DNA of 64,000 bases, taken from Mycoplasma procyoni. Lineage in GTDB: Bacteria; Bacillota_I; Bacilli_A; Mycoplasmatales; Metamycoplasmataceae. The stretch lies in NCBI RefSeq assembly GCF_017052595.1, contig NZ_JAFIDB010000004.1, positions 45,543 through 109,542 on the forward strand, in the 5' to 3' direction. Under the pieces are notes generated by a model. It was not told the origin of the DNA, did not search any database, and worked only from the letters and a program-made list of their open reading frames with translations. A program made the translations under genes and the position numbers. Numbering within the stretch: the stretch's first letter is position 1; each line of letters starts with the position of its first letter. Positions 1 to 13,518 of the stretch are shown piece by piece.

Positions 1-1
1 C

Positions 2-3000
2 CTTGTTTCAGTTGCTGATGCAAATAAAAAAGAAACAATTGAATTTGAACTTAAAAAGACAGAAAATGAACTAAAAGAAAACTTCAATGAATTTAAAACA
101 GCTTTAGGTTACAAAGGAGGAATCAATCCAATTGCAATTTCTTTTGGACCAGAAGATATCAACCTTAAAGATGAAAACAACAAACCACTTACAGGTTTAG
201 CTGCTAGAAGATACCAAGTTTATGTTGAAGCTTATGATGGAATCATTGAAAAAGTAACTAAAAAATACCCACATTTACTCAAAAAAGTTACAGGACCTTA
301 CATTGATAAATTCCTTAATGATAAAGGATATTATGAATATAAATTAGCTTATGGAGAAAAACTTTTATTCCAACCTTCAGATAGAATTGGACTTCCTTTA
401 GTTTTAGGTGCTACAATTGATAATTTCGAAGGAATTTCAACAGATTTCTTAAAATACGTTGCAGCTCATGAATACGGACACCATTTCACATTAGATCAAA
501 CACAAGCACTAAACACAAATGACAATGCGATTTTAGTTGGAGGTCTTTCAACTCGTGGAGGAATTAGTGAGTCTTCATATTACTCAGCAACAGCTCTAAA
601 AAACTATTTAGATGCTCGTTCTAATTTAGAATTTGAAAGAGTTAATGTTTTAGGAGTTCCAAGTCCAAAAGGGCAATACATCAGATTTAAATTTATTAAA
701 GAAGATGGAACAACAGAAACAGAAACATTCAAAGACATTTGAGGTTCTGATGACGAAAAAGCTTCTGTGTTTGAAATCACAGATAACCCAAGAAGAAGAT
801 TCTTACAAACCTTTTCAGGACTACAACAAGCTGCTAAATTGCGTGGTGTAAAACTTGGAGATCTATTCTTAGCAAACTCCTTTGATGAAAACTCAGGAAC
901 ACTTAACCCTTCAATTAGTGGACCTTACAAATCATTTAAAAAAGAAGAAGTTACAAATGCAGATGGTTCAAAAACAACACACTACAGACTTGAAGAAAAC
1001 ACACCAGAAAATGTTTTAAAAGACATTAAAGACGGTCAAGGAAACTCTTTATATGATTTAATTACTTTTAACCCTGATGGTTCTTTCACAATTAATCCTT
1101 ACAAACTAACAACAACAAAAGAAGGCGATAAAACCATTACAAAACTTCTTGAATTACCAAAAGTTTACAATGCAGATGGAACTCCTTACATTAATGTTCC
1201 TTTAAATGAACCGCTTGACAAACAAACAGTAGATTACATCAAAAAACAAGAAGAACTACTGAAAACAACTTTTGAAGCAATGATTTCCAGAAGATTCTTT
1301 GACAACGGTTGAAACAACTCAAGTACAAGTATTGGTGGAGAAATCAAATCAGGATTCCAAAGTTTCTTTGGAGAAAATGAACCAAAATTCGTCAAAGACA
1401 ATCTCCTTTATAGAACTGAAGAAGCAGAAAAAAATCCACAATACAACGCTTCTGTTATGTCAAAAGACACAAAAAGAAAAGGACATGAGTACCACGTATT
1501 TAACAATAATACTCAATCAAATACCAATCTTGCACAGCAACTTCAAAGTCTTTTAGTTGCTGATCAACACTTTGCAACTTCAAGATACGCTCTTGCAACC
1601 CGTGGTCAAACAAACAACACTTGACTATTTAAAGAAGGGGATACAGAAACAGCATATAGTTTCCCACTGACACAAAACGGATTATTGTCTCAATCAATTA
1701 ACTATTGAGAAAACCTTTCAAGAGTTAGAGAAATAGGAACAGATTTAGGAACACGTGTTTCAGGAAGAGTTCAAGTAGCACCTTCAGTAGCTATTGTTAG
1801 AGATGGACTTGGATTTGGTCGTTTATTACAAAACAACATAAGACAAAGAGTTAACAACTCAATCAACCACTTTTTAGCAATTGCTAAAAATGACAACTCA
1901 CAAGCAACTGCAGAAGAAATCTTTGGACTCTTTACAAATAGCGGCTTAAGTCCAGAACAACTAAGACAAAAAGCTGCTGAGTTAATAAACAAAATTGTCT
2001 TTAACAAAAATGCTGCAAACCTCGAAAATGCCTCATATTCACTGTTTGATGCATTTAATGACTCTGTTTTAGTTGACTTCAAAACATCAGACAACAAAAA
2101 CATCAAAACAGTTGGATTTAGTTCCTTTAAAGACTTATTAGAATTTGCTTCTATTGATTATTCAAAAGCAACATTAAGAGAAGTAGAAACATCTGAAACA
2201 GATAAACAAAATGCTATTTATGACTGAAATGTTGACTATGTAAAAACAAAATTTGATTTTGAAAAATTCAAAAAAGCAGCTAAAGCAAGCACAAACGCTA
2301 ACTCAAAAATTGAAGACATTGATAGCTATGATGATCAAAAAATAGCAAATGAGCTAATGAAAAGATTCAGAAGATCTTCATACTTCTTAGCAACAAAAGA
2401 TTTCAATCCAGCTACAGAACTTGCACAAAACTATGCAATTTTCTCTGAAGATTACGGAATCCAAATTGCAAACGAAGCATTTGCAGAAGGTTTAGCATTT
2501 GATATTAGCAAACTACATGCAAAAGACACAAGAACAAGATTTGATGCTGCTAAATTATTAGAAGCATTCAAAAAATACATTATTTCCTTTGTTGGACAAG
2601 AAAATTACGAAGCTGTATCACAACACCTAAACTCACAAGATCTTTACAGATTCATGGGAAATGTTATTGCTTGAAGAGACTTTGGGGTATTAACTACAGC
2701 AACTTTTGGAGACATTTATTTCAGTACCTTTGTTAACGGAGTTCCGACTGAGGATGTTATAAACTATAACCAAACAAGAATTGAACCTCTAATTAATGAT
2801 AAATTTACAGACTATGTTTATAGTATTGCCGAAACTCTAACAAGGGATTATGTGCAAACAACATATGTTCCAAGTAGAAGCGATTTCCAAAACTTACCTA
2901 AATTCGTTTCTGGAATTAATGAAATTTCAACAGGACTTGATTATGTTGTTGATGCAACAAAATTAAGTATCTGAAACGACAGAGCAAACACTCAAATTAG

Positions 3001-4003
3001 ACTAAACAACTCTATTTTCCTAGCAATCAGAGGTCAAAAATTTGATGAGTACTTAGAAAAAACTTACCCAATTTTCCTCAAATACTCAGCTAGAATTGAA
3101 AAAATTAGAGATGATGTTAGAGAACTTGCGATTGAATTAGATAAAGCAAAAGCAGAAAAAGACGAAAAGAGAACTGCAACACTTGAAAAAGCACTTCAAG
3201 ACACAAGATTATCAATTAGTCAATACTCAGATCAAAGAATTAATGAAACAAAACCAATCAGAGAAAAAATCTTTGGAAACTTCAGTTCAATTTCAGTTTA
3301 TTCTCAAAGAGAACAAAGAAACTCTTCATTCTTTGGAAGATTCATTTCCAAAAATAACGGATATTTCAAGGATTTAGGTCAAAAAGAAACAATCGATTCA
3401 AGGTTATATGATGACAATGGAGATGAAGTAGTTGATGACTCAATTAGACTATTAGATTTTGAAGGAAATAAAATTAATACAAGAGCTAAAGCTTTCTTTA
3501 TATCACAACTTAAAAATTATGGAGTAGGTCACAGAAACGTTGCTGGGTTATTTAGAAACAAACAAAAAGACGCAATTGCCCTTTATGGATTTGTTAAAAA
3601 TGAAACAGCAGCTAAAATCAAAAAACTGAAATTTACAGACACAGTTACAAAAGAAGTTAAATATCTTGATGTAAATATTTCTGACACAAACAACCTCTTC
3701 TATTTACAAAAACAAGCTGATGGTTCTTCTAAAAAAACACTAAAAGATTTAGGGTATTCATCATGAGTTTCAGATTATGCACTAATGGCAAAATACAGCG
3801 ATACTCTGTTAGTTCCTAAACATAAATACTTTATTGAATTTGTTGATCAAGACAACAAATTAGTTGAAGGAATTGAATTAGGAGATATTCCTTCACTATC
3901 AGAAAACGGAAAAACAAACTCTCAAGCTTCAGTAAGAATAGAAAAAGATTCAGACAATAAAACAATTATTAATATTGATTACCAATTCAACATTACAGGA
4001 TAG
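2..4003 (+). CDS. PDxFFG-type giant surface protein with HEYGHH metallopeptidase-like motif (5' truncated)
   Basis: The open frame enters at the window edge, so the N-terminus is missing; 1333 residues are visible up to a TAG. It is a clear paralogue of the complete protein at 14129-19438: both share the zinc-protease-like motif HEYGHH (here codons at 467-484), the segment after it, and the C-terminal stretch around SWVSDYALMAKY. Mollicute proteins of this kind are annotated either as PDxFFG proteins or as relatives of ZmpA/B/C zinc endopeptidases. By analogy with the complete paralogue it should be anchored by an N-terminal membrane helix and face outward. Several internal TGA codons (for example 739 and 1309) read as Trp. 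The oppA start follows 7 nt after the stop, so it probably belongs to the same transcript. Peptidase activity is inferred from the HExxH motif only. Confidence 0.8.
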
Positions 4004-4010
4004 GAGATAA

Positions 4011-7000
4011 ATGAAAAATACACTAAGAAAGGTAATTTTAGGTAGTTCAGCTCTGGCAATGCCACTAACAACACTGATTTTTGCTGCCTGTTCAAAAAGT
4101 GAACAACCGGCAACTCAATCATCTAGACAAGTCAGTGTTGATTATGATTTAGGACTAACTTCAGAACCTATCAACAACCTAAATTACATTCGTTATAAAT
4201 CGATGGATAAATTACTTCCAGCCCTGATTGACCCTTTAATTAAGAGTGGACCAACAGCAAGCTTGAAATCATTGATCCACACAAATAACTTCAACTTCGT
4301 TTTAGTTGATACAAAGGATTCTAAAAACGATCAAGGTCAAGAATCAAGTAACTTTAACGATCTTTTCAAGCTTTCAAAAGAGCTAGAAGATAAAGATGGT
4401 TATGGACTTGTGCAAGCGAGCTACTACAACTTCTCATCAGCTTTTGAGCTTGTTGGAGGTATTGCGGCTTCATCACAAGGAGACATTGTTAGAAACGGTT
4501 CTTTCTATGCTTTTAGAAACCCTAAAAACTCAAACAACTACATGGCTCTAACAGCTAAAATCAACAACAAACTAAACCGTTGAAGCAATGGAGACTATAT
4601 TTCAGCAAACGACGTTAGAGACTATTTAGAATACATTTTAGACATCAACACAGGTTCACAAAGACTTGATCAAATAAGAAAATTTGGAATCAGGGGTGCT
4701 GAAAGATTTATTGATGCTCAAAAAGAGTATTTACAAAAATTCAACACACAATACATCAACCCTTGAGGTAGAAGAAAATACATCAAAGACAAAGATGGAA
4801 ACTTCATTCAAGATCCTGAACAAAAAGTTTGACAATCACAAGCCAAAGATGCAAATGGTAATCCAATGGATGATTCCAAAGAAGTAGAAGCAATCAAACA
4901 AGCTGCATTAAACTTTGGATTCTACACAGGGCAAATCTTTTTAGACTATTCAAACGAAGAAATTGAAAAAAACCTTGAGTACAACAAAGGTTTTGATTTA
5001 GAAACTAATGACAACCAAACTTTCAAAATCAAAACAGGAACAAACGCTAAAAACGAACCAATTTTCAAAACTGTAACTTTAGTTAAAAACGATTATCTAA
5101 ACCCTTATCAAAAATTTATAATCAAAGACAACAAAATCGTTGCAAGCTTCAATCAAATTGCAAACTCTGAAAACGTTTTTACAGTAATTTTTGATGAAAA
5201 CAGAACACCAAGCTTAAGTTTCTTAATTACTCAAATAATGACTAATTTATATCCAGCAAACAGAAAATACATTGAAACAGTTGCTGGAGGAATTGATAAA
5301 TTCGGTTCAAACCCTTATCAATTCTTAACGAGTGGTCCTTTCAAAATGAATCCTAAAGAAGTTATTTTAGGACCTCAAGGTGAAATTAATCTTGAAAAAG
5401 ATAAAGACTACTTTGATGCAACTAACACAATTTCAAACAAAATCAAAATCTATTTCTCAACTGATAGAAACATTAACTCAACATTCTTTGAAGATGGTTA
5501 TATCTCTCAAACTTATATTCCAGCTCAAAAAATCAACAAATACTGATCAAATCAAGAATATAAAGATTATCTAAACAAAAATGTTGGTTATGGAACAATT
5601 GCTTTTGGATTTAACTTAGACGAAGAAACAAATGCTCAAAGCTACATTCAAGATCAAGACTTAAGAAATGCTATTTATTACTCAATCAACAGAGAAAACA
5701 TTATTAAGTTTGTAGGATGAGACTTCTCATTCCCTGTTAACACCTGAACAGCTTATGGACAATACAAAACTGTTGACGGAAAAAACATTGAAACATTCTT
5801 CAGTGATCTACAAGCTTCAGCAAAAAATAATAAAGAATTTGCTGTACAAAACTATGATTATGTAGTGCATTTATCTAAAGGATACACCTTTGAAAAAACT
5901 TCTAGAGGTGACATTGCTTTTGATGTTGACACAGCACAATACTACATTAATCGTTTCAAACAAAAACACCCAAACCTAAAACAAGTTAAATTAACTTTCT
6001 TAAATAACTCAACAGATGAACAGAAAAAAGCTGGAACATTCTTAAAAGAAGCTGTAAAACACGCTTTTGGAGGATTTGTTGAAATTGAAGTTAAGAGCTT
6101 ACCAGAAAACACCTTTGCTTCCTTTATTGAAACAGGAAAATATGATATTATTTACCAAAACTACGATAAAATCGGAGGGAATGGTGCTCACGACTACATC
6201 GCAGCCTTTTTCAGAAGAGATGAAATTGATAGCTTAATCCAAAAAAGCATTGGATTTAAAGACAACCCAGTTGGTTCATTTACTTATGCAGACTACATTG
6301 CTGATTTAGTACTTGAAAAACAACAAAAAACAAGAGAAGAAATTTTAGCTCCTTTAATCCAAAAAATAGTTGCTAAAATTAACTCAAATACAGGAATTAA
6401 GCAGGAATTCTACTCAATTAAAACAGAAGACGATTCCAAAAAATTAGACATTGTTAACTTCGCAAATAAATACTCAATTGACTTTGCAAAAGAATTTAGT
6501 GATGCTCAAGACGCTGATGCTAAATTACTATCTCAAAGACTAATTAAAGAACTTCTTGAAAGAGAACTAATTAGTAACAAAAACATCAAAATCGGAAGAC
6601 TAAAAAGAGCATTTAACACTTATTTAGTAAGCAAAATGAGTGTTAAAGAAATTGCAGAATTAACAAAAGATACAGAAAAAAGACTGAAATTCGAACAATC
6701 AATTGATCACCAAAAATACCCAGAAATTAATTTCTGAGAAAAATTCATTGAACTTTCTCTACAAAAAGATTCAGAAACAACTTCTCAATACTCAAGTAGA
6801 TTAAGTGCTTTCTTTTCAGCTAACTTTAGTCAAGAAGAACTAAAACAACAATGAAAAGAAACATTTGTGTATGTATTAATTGGTCATTTCGAAAAAATAG
6901 TTAGAGATGGTGCGTTTGTAATTCCTTTAATGGAAGTTGATACAAACTGAGAAATAACAAAAGTTGGAGGAGTAAGCTCTGTGTTTACTTTTGCTCTACA

Positions 7001-7058
7001 ATATGCATATGATTTTACAAGACCACCTAAAGCTGGTTTACCAAGAAAGAGAGGATAG
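4011..7058 (+). CDS. oppA: Oligopeptide ABC transporter substrate-binding lipoprotein OppA
   Basis: This gene encodes 1015 residues. The N-terminus is a classic lipoprotein signal ending in the lipobox IFAAC with Cys27 as the lipidation site. The protein is about twice the length of Gram-negative OppA, which is normal for mycoplasma OppA. Its identity is fixed by context: it sits directly upstream of two permease and two ATPase genes in the canonical oppABCDF order. The central part carries phrases typical of solute-binding family 5, such as NPYQFLTSGPFKMN and LRNAIYYSINREN. It would capture peptides at the outer face and hand them to OppBC. The stop TAG (7056-7058) abuts the oppB ATG at 7059 with no gap, indicating translational coupling. 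At least six TGA codons are read as Trp. Confidence 0.9.
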
Positions 7059-8114
7059 ATGAAATTAATCAAACAAAAACAAGATAATAAAACTATTTAT
7101 TTTGATAATAATGATATTTATTTCACAAACAAACGTACAGAAAAGAAAACAGTTGCTCAAAAAATTGTTTCTGTCGACTCTCCAGTTCTAAAATCATCAT
7201 GAAAACTACTTAAAATTATTCTAGAATTCTTTTTAATTGGTTTTATTGTTATTTCCATCACATTCTTTTTAATCAACGCCGTTCCAGGTTCAAACAGTTT
7301 AACTGCAGGACTTGATGAAGCTGCAAGAAAAGCTGTAGAAGCTAAATACGGACTAAACCTTCCACTAATGCAAAGATATCTCAATTATTTAGGAGGCTTA
7401 TTCAGGGGTGATTTTGGAATTTCTCTATCACTTTTCCCTGGACAAGAAATTAACTCCTTTATTTGAGAAAGATTCCTAAAATCATTCTATGTAGGGATTT
7501 TCTCTGTAGGATTGACTGTTTCAATCGGAATTTCTTTAGGGGTTTGAGTAGGTAAAAATCCTGGAGGATTTGTTGATAATGCTTCAACAGTAATGGTAAG
7601 TATTTTCTCTTCTATCCCTTCAATTATCTTTGCTCTATTATTAGTATTTTTAGGAAGATTAGTGGGTTTACCTTACATCTTCGATTCTAAAAACTTCTTA
7701 ACATACATCCTTCCTGGACTTGCACTTTCTTTAGGAAGTATCATTGTTTATATTAAATACATCAGAACTGAGCTTAACAGAGAATTAAACTCAGTTCATG
7801 CGAAATTTGCTTATTTAAAAGGTTTATCAAAAAACCGTTTTGTTTGAGTGCATGCACTTAAACCATCACTATTCCCAATTGCAACATTCTTCCCTGCTGT
7901 AATCTTTGGTTCATTCTTAGGAAGTATCTTCATTGAACAAATCTTCTTTATTTCAGGGTCTGGAGCAATGCTTCTACAAGCTATCCAAACAAAAGACTAC
8001 AATGTTGTATTGTTCTTAATTGTGATGTTCTCATTATTAACTATTGTTTCATATGCAACAAGAGATATTCTTTATGAATTAATCGATCCAAGAATCAGAA
8101 GAAAGGGTGCTTAA
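7059..8114 (+). CDS. oppB: Oligopeptide ABC transporter permease OppB
   Basis: This 351-residue polytopic membrane protein has a roughly 45-residue cytoplasmic N-terminus and about six membrane helices. The first helix follows WKLLKIILEF. The permease coupling loop for the ATPases is visible around AYLKGLSKNRFVWVHALKPS, which matches the EAA-type loop of binding-protein-dependent permeases. OppB forms the translocation channel with OppC. The start ATG immediately follows the oppA stop, and its stop TAA overlaps the oppC ATG by one base (8112-8116). Internal TGA codons, including 7845-7847 in the coupling loop, are Trp. Confidence 0.9.
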
Positions 8115-9118
8115 TGTCGATCTTTAAATTTTTCAAAAAACCAAAGCCAAAAGATGAAATTGATGCAGAATCAATTTTACTGGCACCAAACGCTGTTTTG
8201 CAACCTTTCCAATATCAAGCTTGAAAAATAGTTGGTAAAACATTTGAGTACTCAAACGATACTCACATGAAACCAGAAACCAAAACATTCAAAGAATTTA
8301 TTTACCGTTATTCAAATAACTTTTCAGGTGTTTTAGGTTTTATGATTATTACAACAATCATTCTTTTAGCACTTATTATTCCTTTTACAACTTTAGATCC
8401 AACAATTTCTGATGTTGAAAACCGTTATTTAATCTTTAACCAAAGAGACTCAAAGGGAATTTACCATATTTTAGGAACTGATGACACAGGAAGAGACTTA
8501 TGAGCTCGTTTATGACATGGTCTGAGGTATTCTTTATCTTTAGCCTTTGTTGTTACTTTTATTGAGGTTATCATTGGACTAAGTGTTGGAATAATGATGG
8601 GTCAGTTTAATGTCTTTGACAAAGTGATGACCTTTATAATTAAAATTCTTTCTGTTGTACCAACAATTCTAATTTTGATTTTAATTACAATTGTTGCACA
8701 ACCAACTTTCTGAGTTATTGCTCTTGCTCTTTCTTTAACCTCCTGAACAGGAATGGCAAACCAAATTAGAGCACAAGTAAAAAGAGCCAAAAACTTTGAA
8801 TGAGTTGCTGCTTCTAAAGTTTTAGGAACACCAACAATCAAAATCTTAAGCAACTATGTTCCAGTTATTTTACCAATCCTAATTACTCAATTAGTATTTA
8901 CAATTCCTGGAGTTGTTTTATCAGAAACTTCACTTTCATTTATTGGTTTAGCAATTGAAGATGTTCCTACATTAGGAAACTTAATTTCAGAGGGTCAAAA
9001 AACATTCCCAACTTATTTAAGATATGTTTTTGTTCCTTCAACCATTTTAGTCTTAATCACAACAAGTGTTCAATTAATTGGTGCAAGTGTACAAGATGCA
9101 CTTAGAAGACAAAGATAG
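8114..9118 (+). CDS. oppC: Oligopeptide ABC transporter permease OppC
   Basis: This gene encodes 334 residues with a cytoplasmic N-terminal extension of about 60 residues before the first membrane helix (FSGVLGFMIITTIILLAL). The sequence HILGTDDTGRDLWARLWHG is the hallmark periplasmic or extracellular loop of OppC/DppC family permeases (canonical LGTDxxGRD). The coupling loop lies near the segment NFEWVAASKVLGTPTIKIL. It pairs with OppB to form the transmembrane channel. The start overlaps the oppB stop by one base, and oppD starts 9 nt after its TAG, preceded by AGGAAAAA. Confidence 0.93.
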
Positions 9119-9127
9119 GAAAAAACT

Positions 9128-10363
9128 ATGAATAAGATCTCTAAACATTTTAAAATTCTACACTCAAGAGCCAAAAGAAAATTTAACGATTTTAAAACAA
9201 CACTAAAATCTAAAAAGAAGACTAAAAAAATTGCTAAAAAACACTTTAATTTTGCAGAGTTTTCCAAAAATGCAAAACTACAAAGCTTTGCAAACGGAAC
9301 TGAATTAAAAGTTGCTGCAGAAATCAAAAACATTCATTTATCTTTCTCTAACCCTGCAAGACCAGGAGAGAAAAACAAAGTTTTAAGAGGTCCTTCAATC
9401 AAAATTTATGAAGGTAAAGTACATGCAATCATTGGTGAATCAGGAAGTGGTAAATCAGTTATTACATCTCTGCTTTATGGACTAACAGGAAACAATGCAA
9501 TCATTGACTCTGGTGAAGTTTTACTTTATAACAACAATGTTGAAAAATTCTCACTAAAAGACTGAGAACGTTCTAACTTCCGTGGGCGTGTTGTATCTGC
9601 CGTTTTCCAAAACCCGATGTCAACACTAAATCCAACAATGAAAATTGGAAAACAAATCATTGAAGGAATGCTTTTAAACAAAATTGTTAATACTAAAAAA
9701 GAAGCTCAAGAAAGAGCAATTGAATTTTTAAGATTAACAAAAATTAACGACCCAGAAGCTGTTATGAAGCTTTATCCTCATGAACTTTCAGGAGGAATGA
9801 TTCAAAGGATTGTTATTGCTGCTATTGTTGCTCTTGAGCCAAAAATTCTTGTTATGGACGAACCAACAACAGCACTTGATCCAACTGTACAAGCCCTTGT
9901 TTTAGATGTTATTAAATCACTACAAGAAAAACTAAAATTAGCAATTGTTTTTATTACTCACGACTTAGGAGTTGTTGCCTCAATTGCTGATTACATCTCA
10001 ATTATGTACGCTGGACAAATCATTGAAGAAGGTACAAGAGAAGAAATTCTTAACTACCCACAACACCCTTATACTTGAGGTTTAATCTCAAGTATGCCCG
10101 ATTTAAATAAAGGAAGAAGACTTGCCACAATTAGAGGAAGTGTTCCTTCTAATTTAAATAACATCCAAGGAGATGCTTTTGCAGTCAGAAACGACTACGC
10201 CCTTGGAAGAGACTTTCAAATCGAACCTGATTTTTACTTTGTATCAGATACTCACAGAGTAAAATCTGCTCTTTTAGATAAACAAGCACCTACATACGAA
10301 CCACCAGAAGTTATAGCTCAATTATGAAAGGATTATTTAAATAAAAATGGAAAACAATCATAA
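9128..10363 (+). CDS. oppD: Oligopeptide ABC transporter ATP-binding protein OppD
   Basis: This 411-residue ABC ATPase has Walker A GESGSGKS at residues 103-110, ABC signature LSGG at 220-223 and Walker B LVMDEP ending at 246, followed by the D-loop TALD and a switch His in FITHDLG. A basic N-terminal extension of about 60 residues precedes the nucleotide-binding domain; it is lysine-rich and absent from standard OppD. The C-terminal oligopeptide-family extension begins after HPYTWGLISSMP. OppD and OppF form the heterodimeric motor. The last codons overlap the start of oppF by 17 bases. TGA codons at 9563, 10076 and 10325 are Trp. Confidence 0.93.
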
Positions 10364-11663
10364 AATTTATAGTGTCAAGAAATATCCTTTCGGAACAAAA
10401 AAGGTAGCTAGAAAAAACACAAAAGGTGTAGAGCAAATGCTTGAGCCAAAACAAGGCCAAGAAATCATTGCTACATTTAGAAACGTTGATATTTCTTATG
10501 GTAGTGGTTCAAAACAGTTTAGAGCTGTAAGTGATCTAAACTTAAACATCTACAAAGGAGAAGTTTTAGGACTTGTAGGAGAATCTGGTTCTGGAAAAAG
10601 TACAATCGGAAAAACACTTGTTGGACTTGTTCCTTATAGCTTTGGAGAAATCCAAATGCTTAACAAAACCCTTCCTAAAAAAATGCAAAGAGGACTAAAA
10701 TTTGGTCAAAAACTGAAAGAATACAAAGAAATCGAAAATTTCTTAGTAAATAAAGTTCAAATGATTTTCCAAGACCCAGCAAACTCACTGAATCCACACA
10801 AAAACGTTGAAGCAGTAGTTTCTGAAGGTCTAATGAACACAAAGAACTCAAAAGAAATTTTCCTGTTTAACTTTGATCAAAATATTAAAAGAGAAATCTA
10901 TTCTCTTTTAGAAAAAAATGACCAAAATAAAGGATTTTACGGGGAATTCGAAAAAGAATTAGACGCTAAAATCTCTTTAGACTCAAAAAGTGCTTACAGT
11001 GCTTTATATGAAGATTTACTAAACAAACTCACAAATGAAGAAATTAAAGCAAAACTTCAAGAATTCAAAGCTCAAAGAGACAAAATGTCTGAATTAAGCG
11101 AAAAAGAGTGTAGAAGAGAGCTTGTAAGAGATATTCTACAATCTGTTGGACTTGATGAAACTGTTTTAAGAAGATATCCACTTGAGTTTTCAGGGGGACA
11201 ACAACAAAGAATTGGTATTTCTCGTGCTGTTGTTTTAAGACCTTCTTTATTAGTTGCTGATGAGCCAATTTCAGCACTTGACGTTTCTATTCAAGCTCAA
11301 GTAGTTAACATCTTTAATGAACTTAAAGAAAAATACGATCTAACCATTCTCTTTATTGCTCATGACTTAAGAATGGTTGAGTACATTTCAGACAGAATTG
11401 CTGTTATGAACAAAGGAAGATTATTAGAGGTTGGTAGCGCAGAAGAAATTATGAATAACTCACTCCACCCTTATACAAAAAGCCTTTTAGATGCTGTTCC
11501 TTCTATTTCAGGAAACAAAGGGAGTCTAATTGGTTATGTGTATGATATTAACATGCACCAATACTCAGAAACAAATCAACCTGAGTGAATTAAAATAAAT
11601 GATGATCACTTCGTGTTAGGAACACAACAAGAAGTTGAGAATTGAAAGAAAGGAAACTATTAA
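10347..11663 (+). CDS. oppF: Oligopeptide ABC transporter ATP-binding protein OppF with a large internal insertion
   Basis: This 438-residue ABC ATPase has Walker A GESGSGKS at residues 78-85, the Q-loop at FQDP (Gln142), ABC signature FSGGQQQ at 281-287, Walker B LLVADEP at 301-307 and a switch His in FIAHDLR. Between the Q-loop and the signature lies an extra, charged, helical segment of roughly 85 residues (about 165-250) not present in typical OppF. Similar enlarged OppF proteins occur in mycoplasmas. The C-terminus continues past a TGA-Trp at 11586 to a TAA at 11661. The start is fixed by the overlap with oppD. A lipoprotein gene follows after 3 nt. Confidence 0.92.
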
Positions 11664-11666
11664 AAT

Positions 11667-13517
11667 ATGAAAAAAACTAAGAAACTTTTATTTGCCCTTA
11701 GTCCAATAGCGCTTTCAACTGTTGCTTTAGCATCTTGTCAAAAAGTTGCTAAAACAGAACAAGAAATCGAAAAAGAAAAATATGAAAGTGAAAAAGCAAA
11801 ATTAGCTACAAAAATTAACGACTCACAGTTTTTAAGTCAAGCTGAAAAAACCACTTTCACTACAAAACTAAATGAAACAAAAACTTCAACAGAAGTTGAA
11901 GTACTTAATTCAGAAGTTGACACAACAATTGCTCAAAATGAACTAAATATCTTTTTTGATCAAATTGAGGCACAAATTAATACATTCTTTACAAGGGATG
12001 TGGCTGAAAAATCAGAACTTAAAAACAATTTAACTGCTACACAAAGAACAAAAGAAGAGTTAGAAAAATTCAAAGCTACTGTTGATCAAAAAATCAAAGA
12101 ACAAAAAGCAGAAGTTGAAGTTGAAATTAACAAACTTGAAACTGAAGCTAAAAAACAAGAATTTACTATAGAGCTAAACTCAATCGAAAACAACAAAAAG
12201 CTAGATGAACTTAAAGCTAAAGTTCTAGAACAAAGAAACACAGAATTTGTTGCTAAATTAGATGAATATAAAGCAAAAACAACAAAATACATCGAAGACA
12301 ACTTCAACAAAAAAGAAACAATTGCTAAATTAAGTGAAGAAGTTCAAAGTGTCGATAGTTATGCAAAATCACTTGAATTTGATAAAAAACTAAAAGCAGC
12401 TCTTAAAGAAGATATCAGAGATACAGAATCTTCAAGATACTCACTACTTCAAGAATTTGATATCTACTCAACATTATTAGCAAATGATAAAAAAGAAGAA
12501 TTTAACACAAGATTAGGTCAAAGACTCGAAATTGCTGATAGACCTCTTAATACTTTAGTTGAAGAACTTAAAGAAGCAGCAAGAACACCCCAGCCTTCTG
12601 ATGAGCAAGTTGCTCAATTTAAAGCTAAAGTTTCTGAGTTAATAGGAACATTAGAAGAATCAACAGACGCTGAGAAAAAAGTGAAATCTGAACTAAAAAC
12701 AGAATCACAAAAAGCAGATTTAACATTAGAAGAAGCTAAAGCACTTGCAAGAAAAGTTCTAGATCAATATCAAAAAGATGATAAAAAAATAAGAGCTTTA
12801 GCTCTTGTAAATGTTAATACAATCGAAAGATATGAACCAGGAACAAAAACTGAAACTTTAGATCAACTTAGAGAAGCTGACACTTTAGAAAAATTAAGAG
12901 AAGTTAGAAAAGTATTTTTAGCTAGAATTAATTCTCACAAACCTTCTCTGTTTACAAAAGCAGATGGTTCATATGATTATGATAAATTCTTTAGATCATC
13001 AGCTTACACTTCTACTGTAGTTTCTGAAACTAATCCTTTAGAAAAAGGAGCTACAAAGGTTAGAACTTCATACATTAGAAGCAGAAAAGAAGAATACAGA
13101 ATCATTTCTGATTTAGCACCAAAAGTTGAAAGAGCTTACAAACAAAATGAAGAAGATATTAAAATCAAAAATCTTTTAATTGAACTTAAAAAAGAAGTTC
13201 TTAAGGCATTTTTCGAAGAAAAACCAGTTGGAACAGAAAAAGAATTGCAATATAAAGCAATTCTCTTTGGTGGAACAACAAACCTTCCTATAAGAGATAA
13301 AATTTCTAAACTACTTTATTCAATTGATAGAGCTATAATTGATGGATATTTCTATGAAGAAATGTATAAAATTCTTTCAGGGTATACAGTAGCAGAAAGA
13401 GCATCAGAAAGAGAAAATTACACTGTTTATGATCCTAAAGGTTTTCGTGATCAAAAACCTTTCTGATCATTTAGATACATTAAAGAAAATGCAGAAGGTC
13501 TAAAAAAACTTAGCTAA
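11667..13517 (+). CDS. Coiled-coil-rich lipoprotein in the opp operon
   Basis: This gene encodes 616 residues. The N-terminus is a lipoprotein signal ending at ALASC, with Cys24 predicted to be lipidated. After it comes a long run of Lys/Glu-rich heptad-like sequence up to about residue 420, with short repeating units of the LDELKAKV or LEKLREVRK type, reminiscent of FIVAR/GA-like three-helix modules of surface adhesins. The C-terminal 150 residues are less repetitive and contain more Tyr and Phe. The gene starts 3 nt after oppF and is probably the sixth gene of that operon. I do not recognise a defined family. It could be a surface spacer, an adhesin or a helper of peptide capture. A TGA at 13464 is read as Trp, extending the protein by 17 codons beyond it. 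Confidence 0.75.
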
Positions 13518-13518
13518 T

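Noticed and set aside
12086..12310. Minus-strand ORF of 74 codons in the coiled-coil lipoprotein
   Set aside because: Low-complexity Ser/Leu/Phe antisense of heptad sequence; no ribosome site and no promoter.
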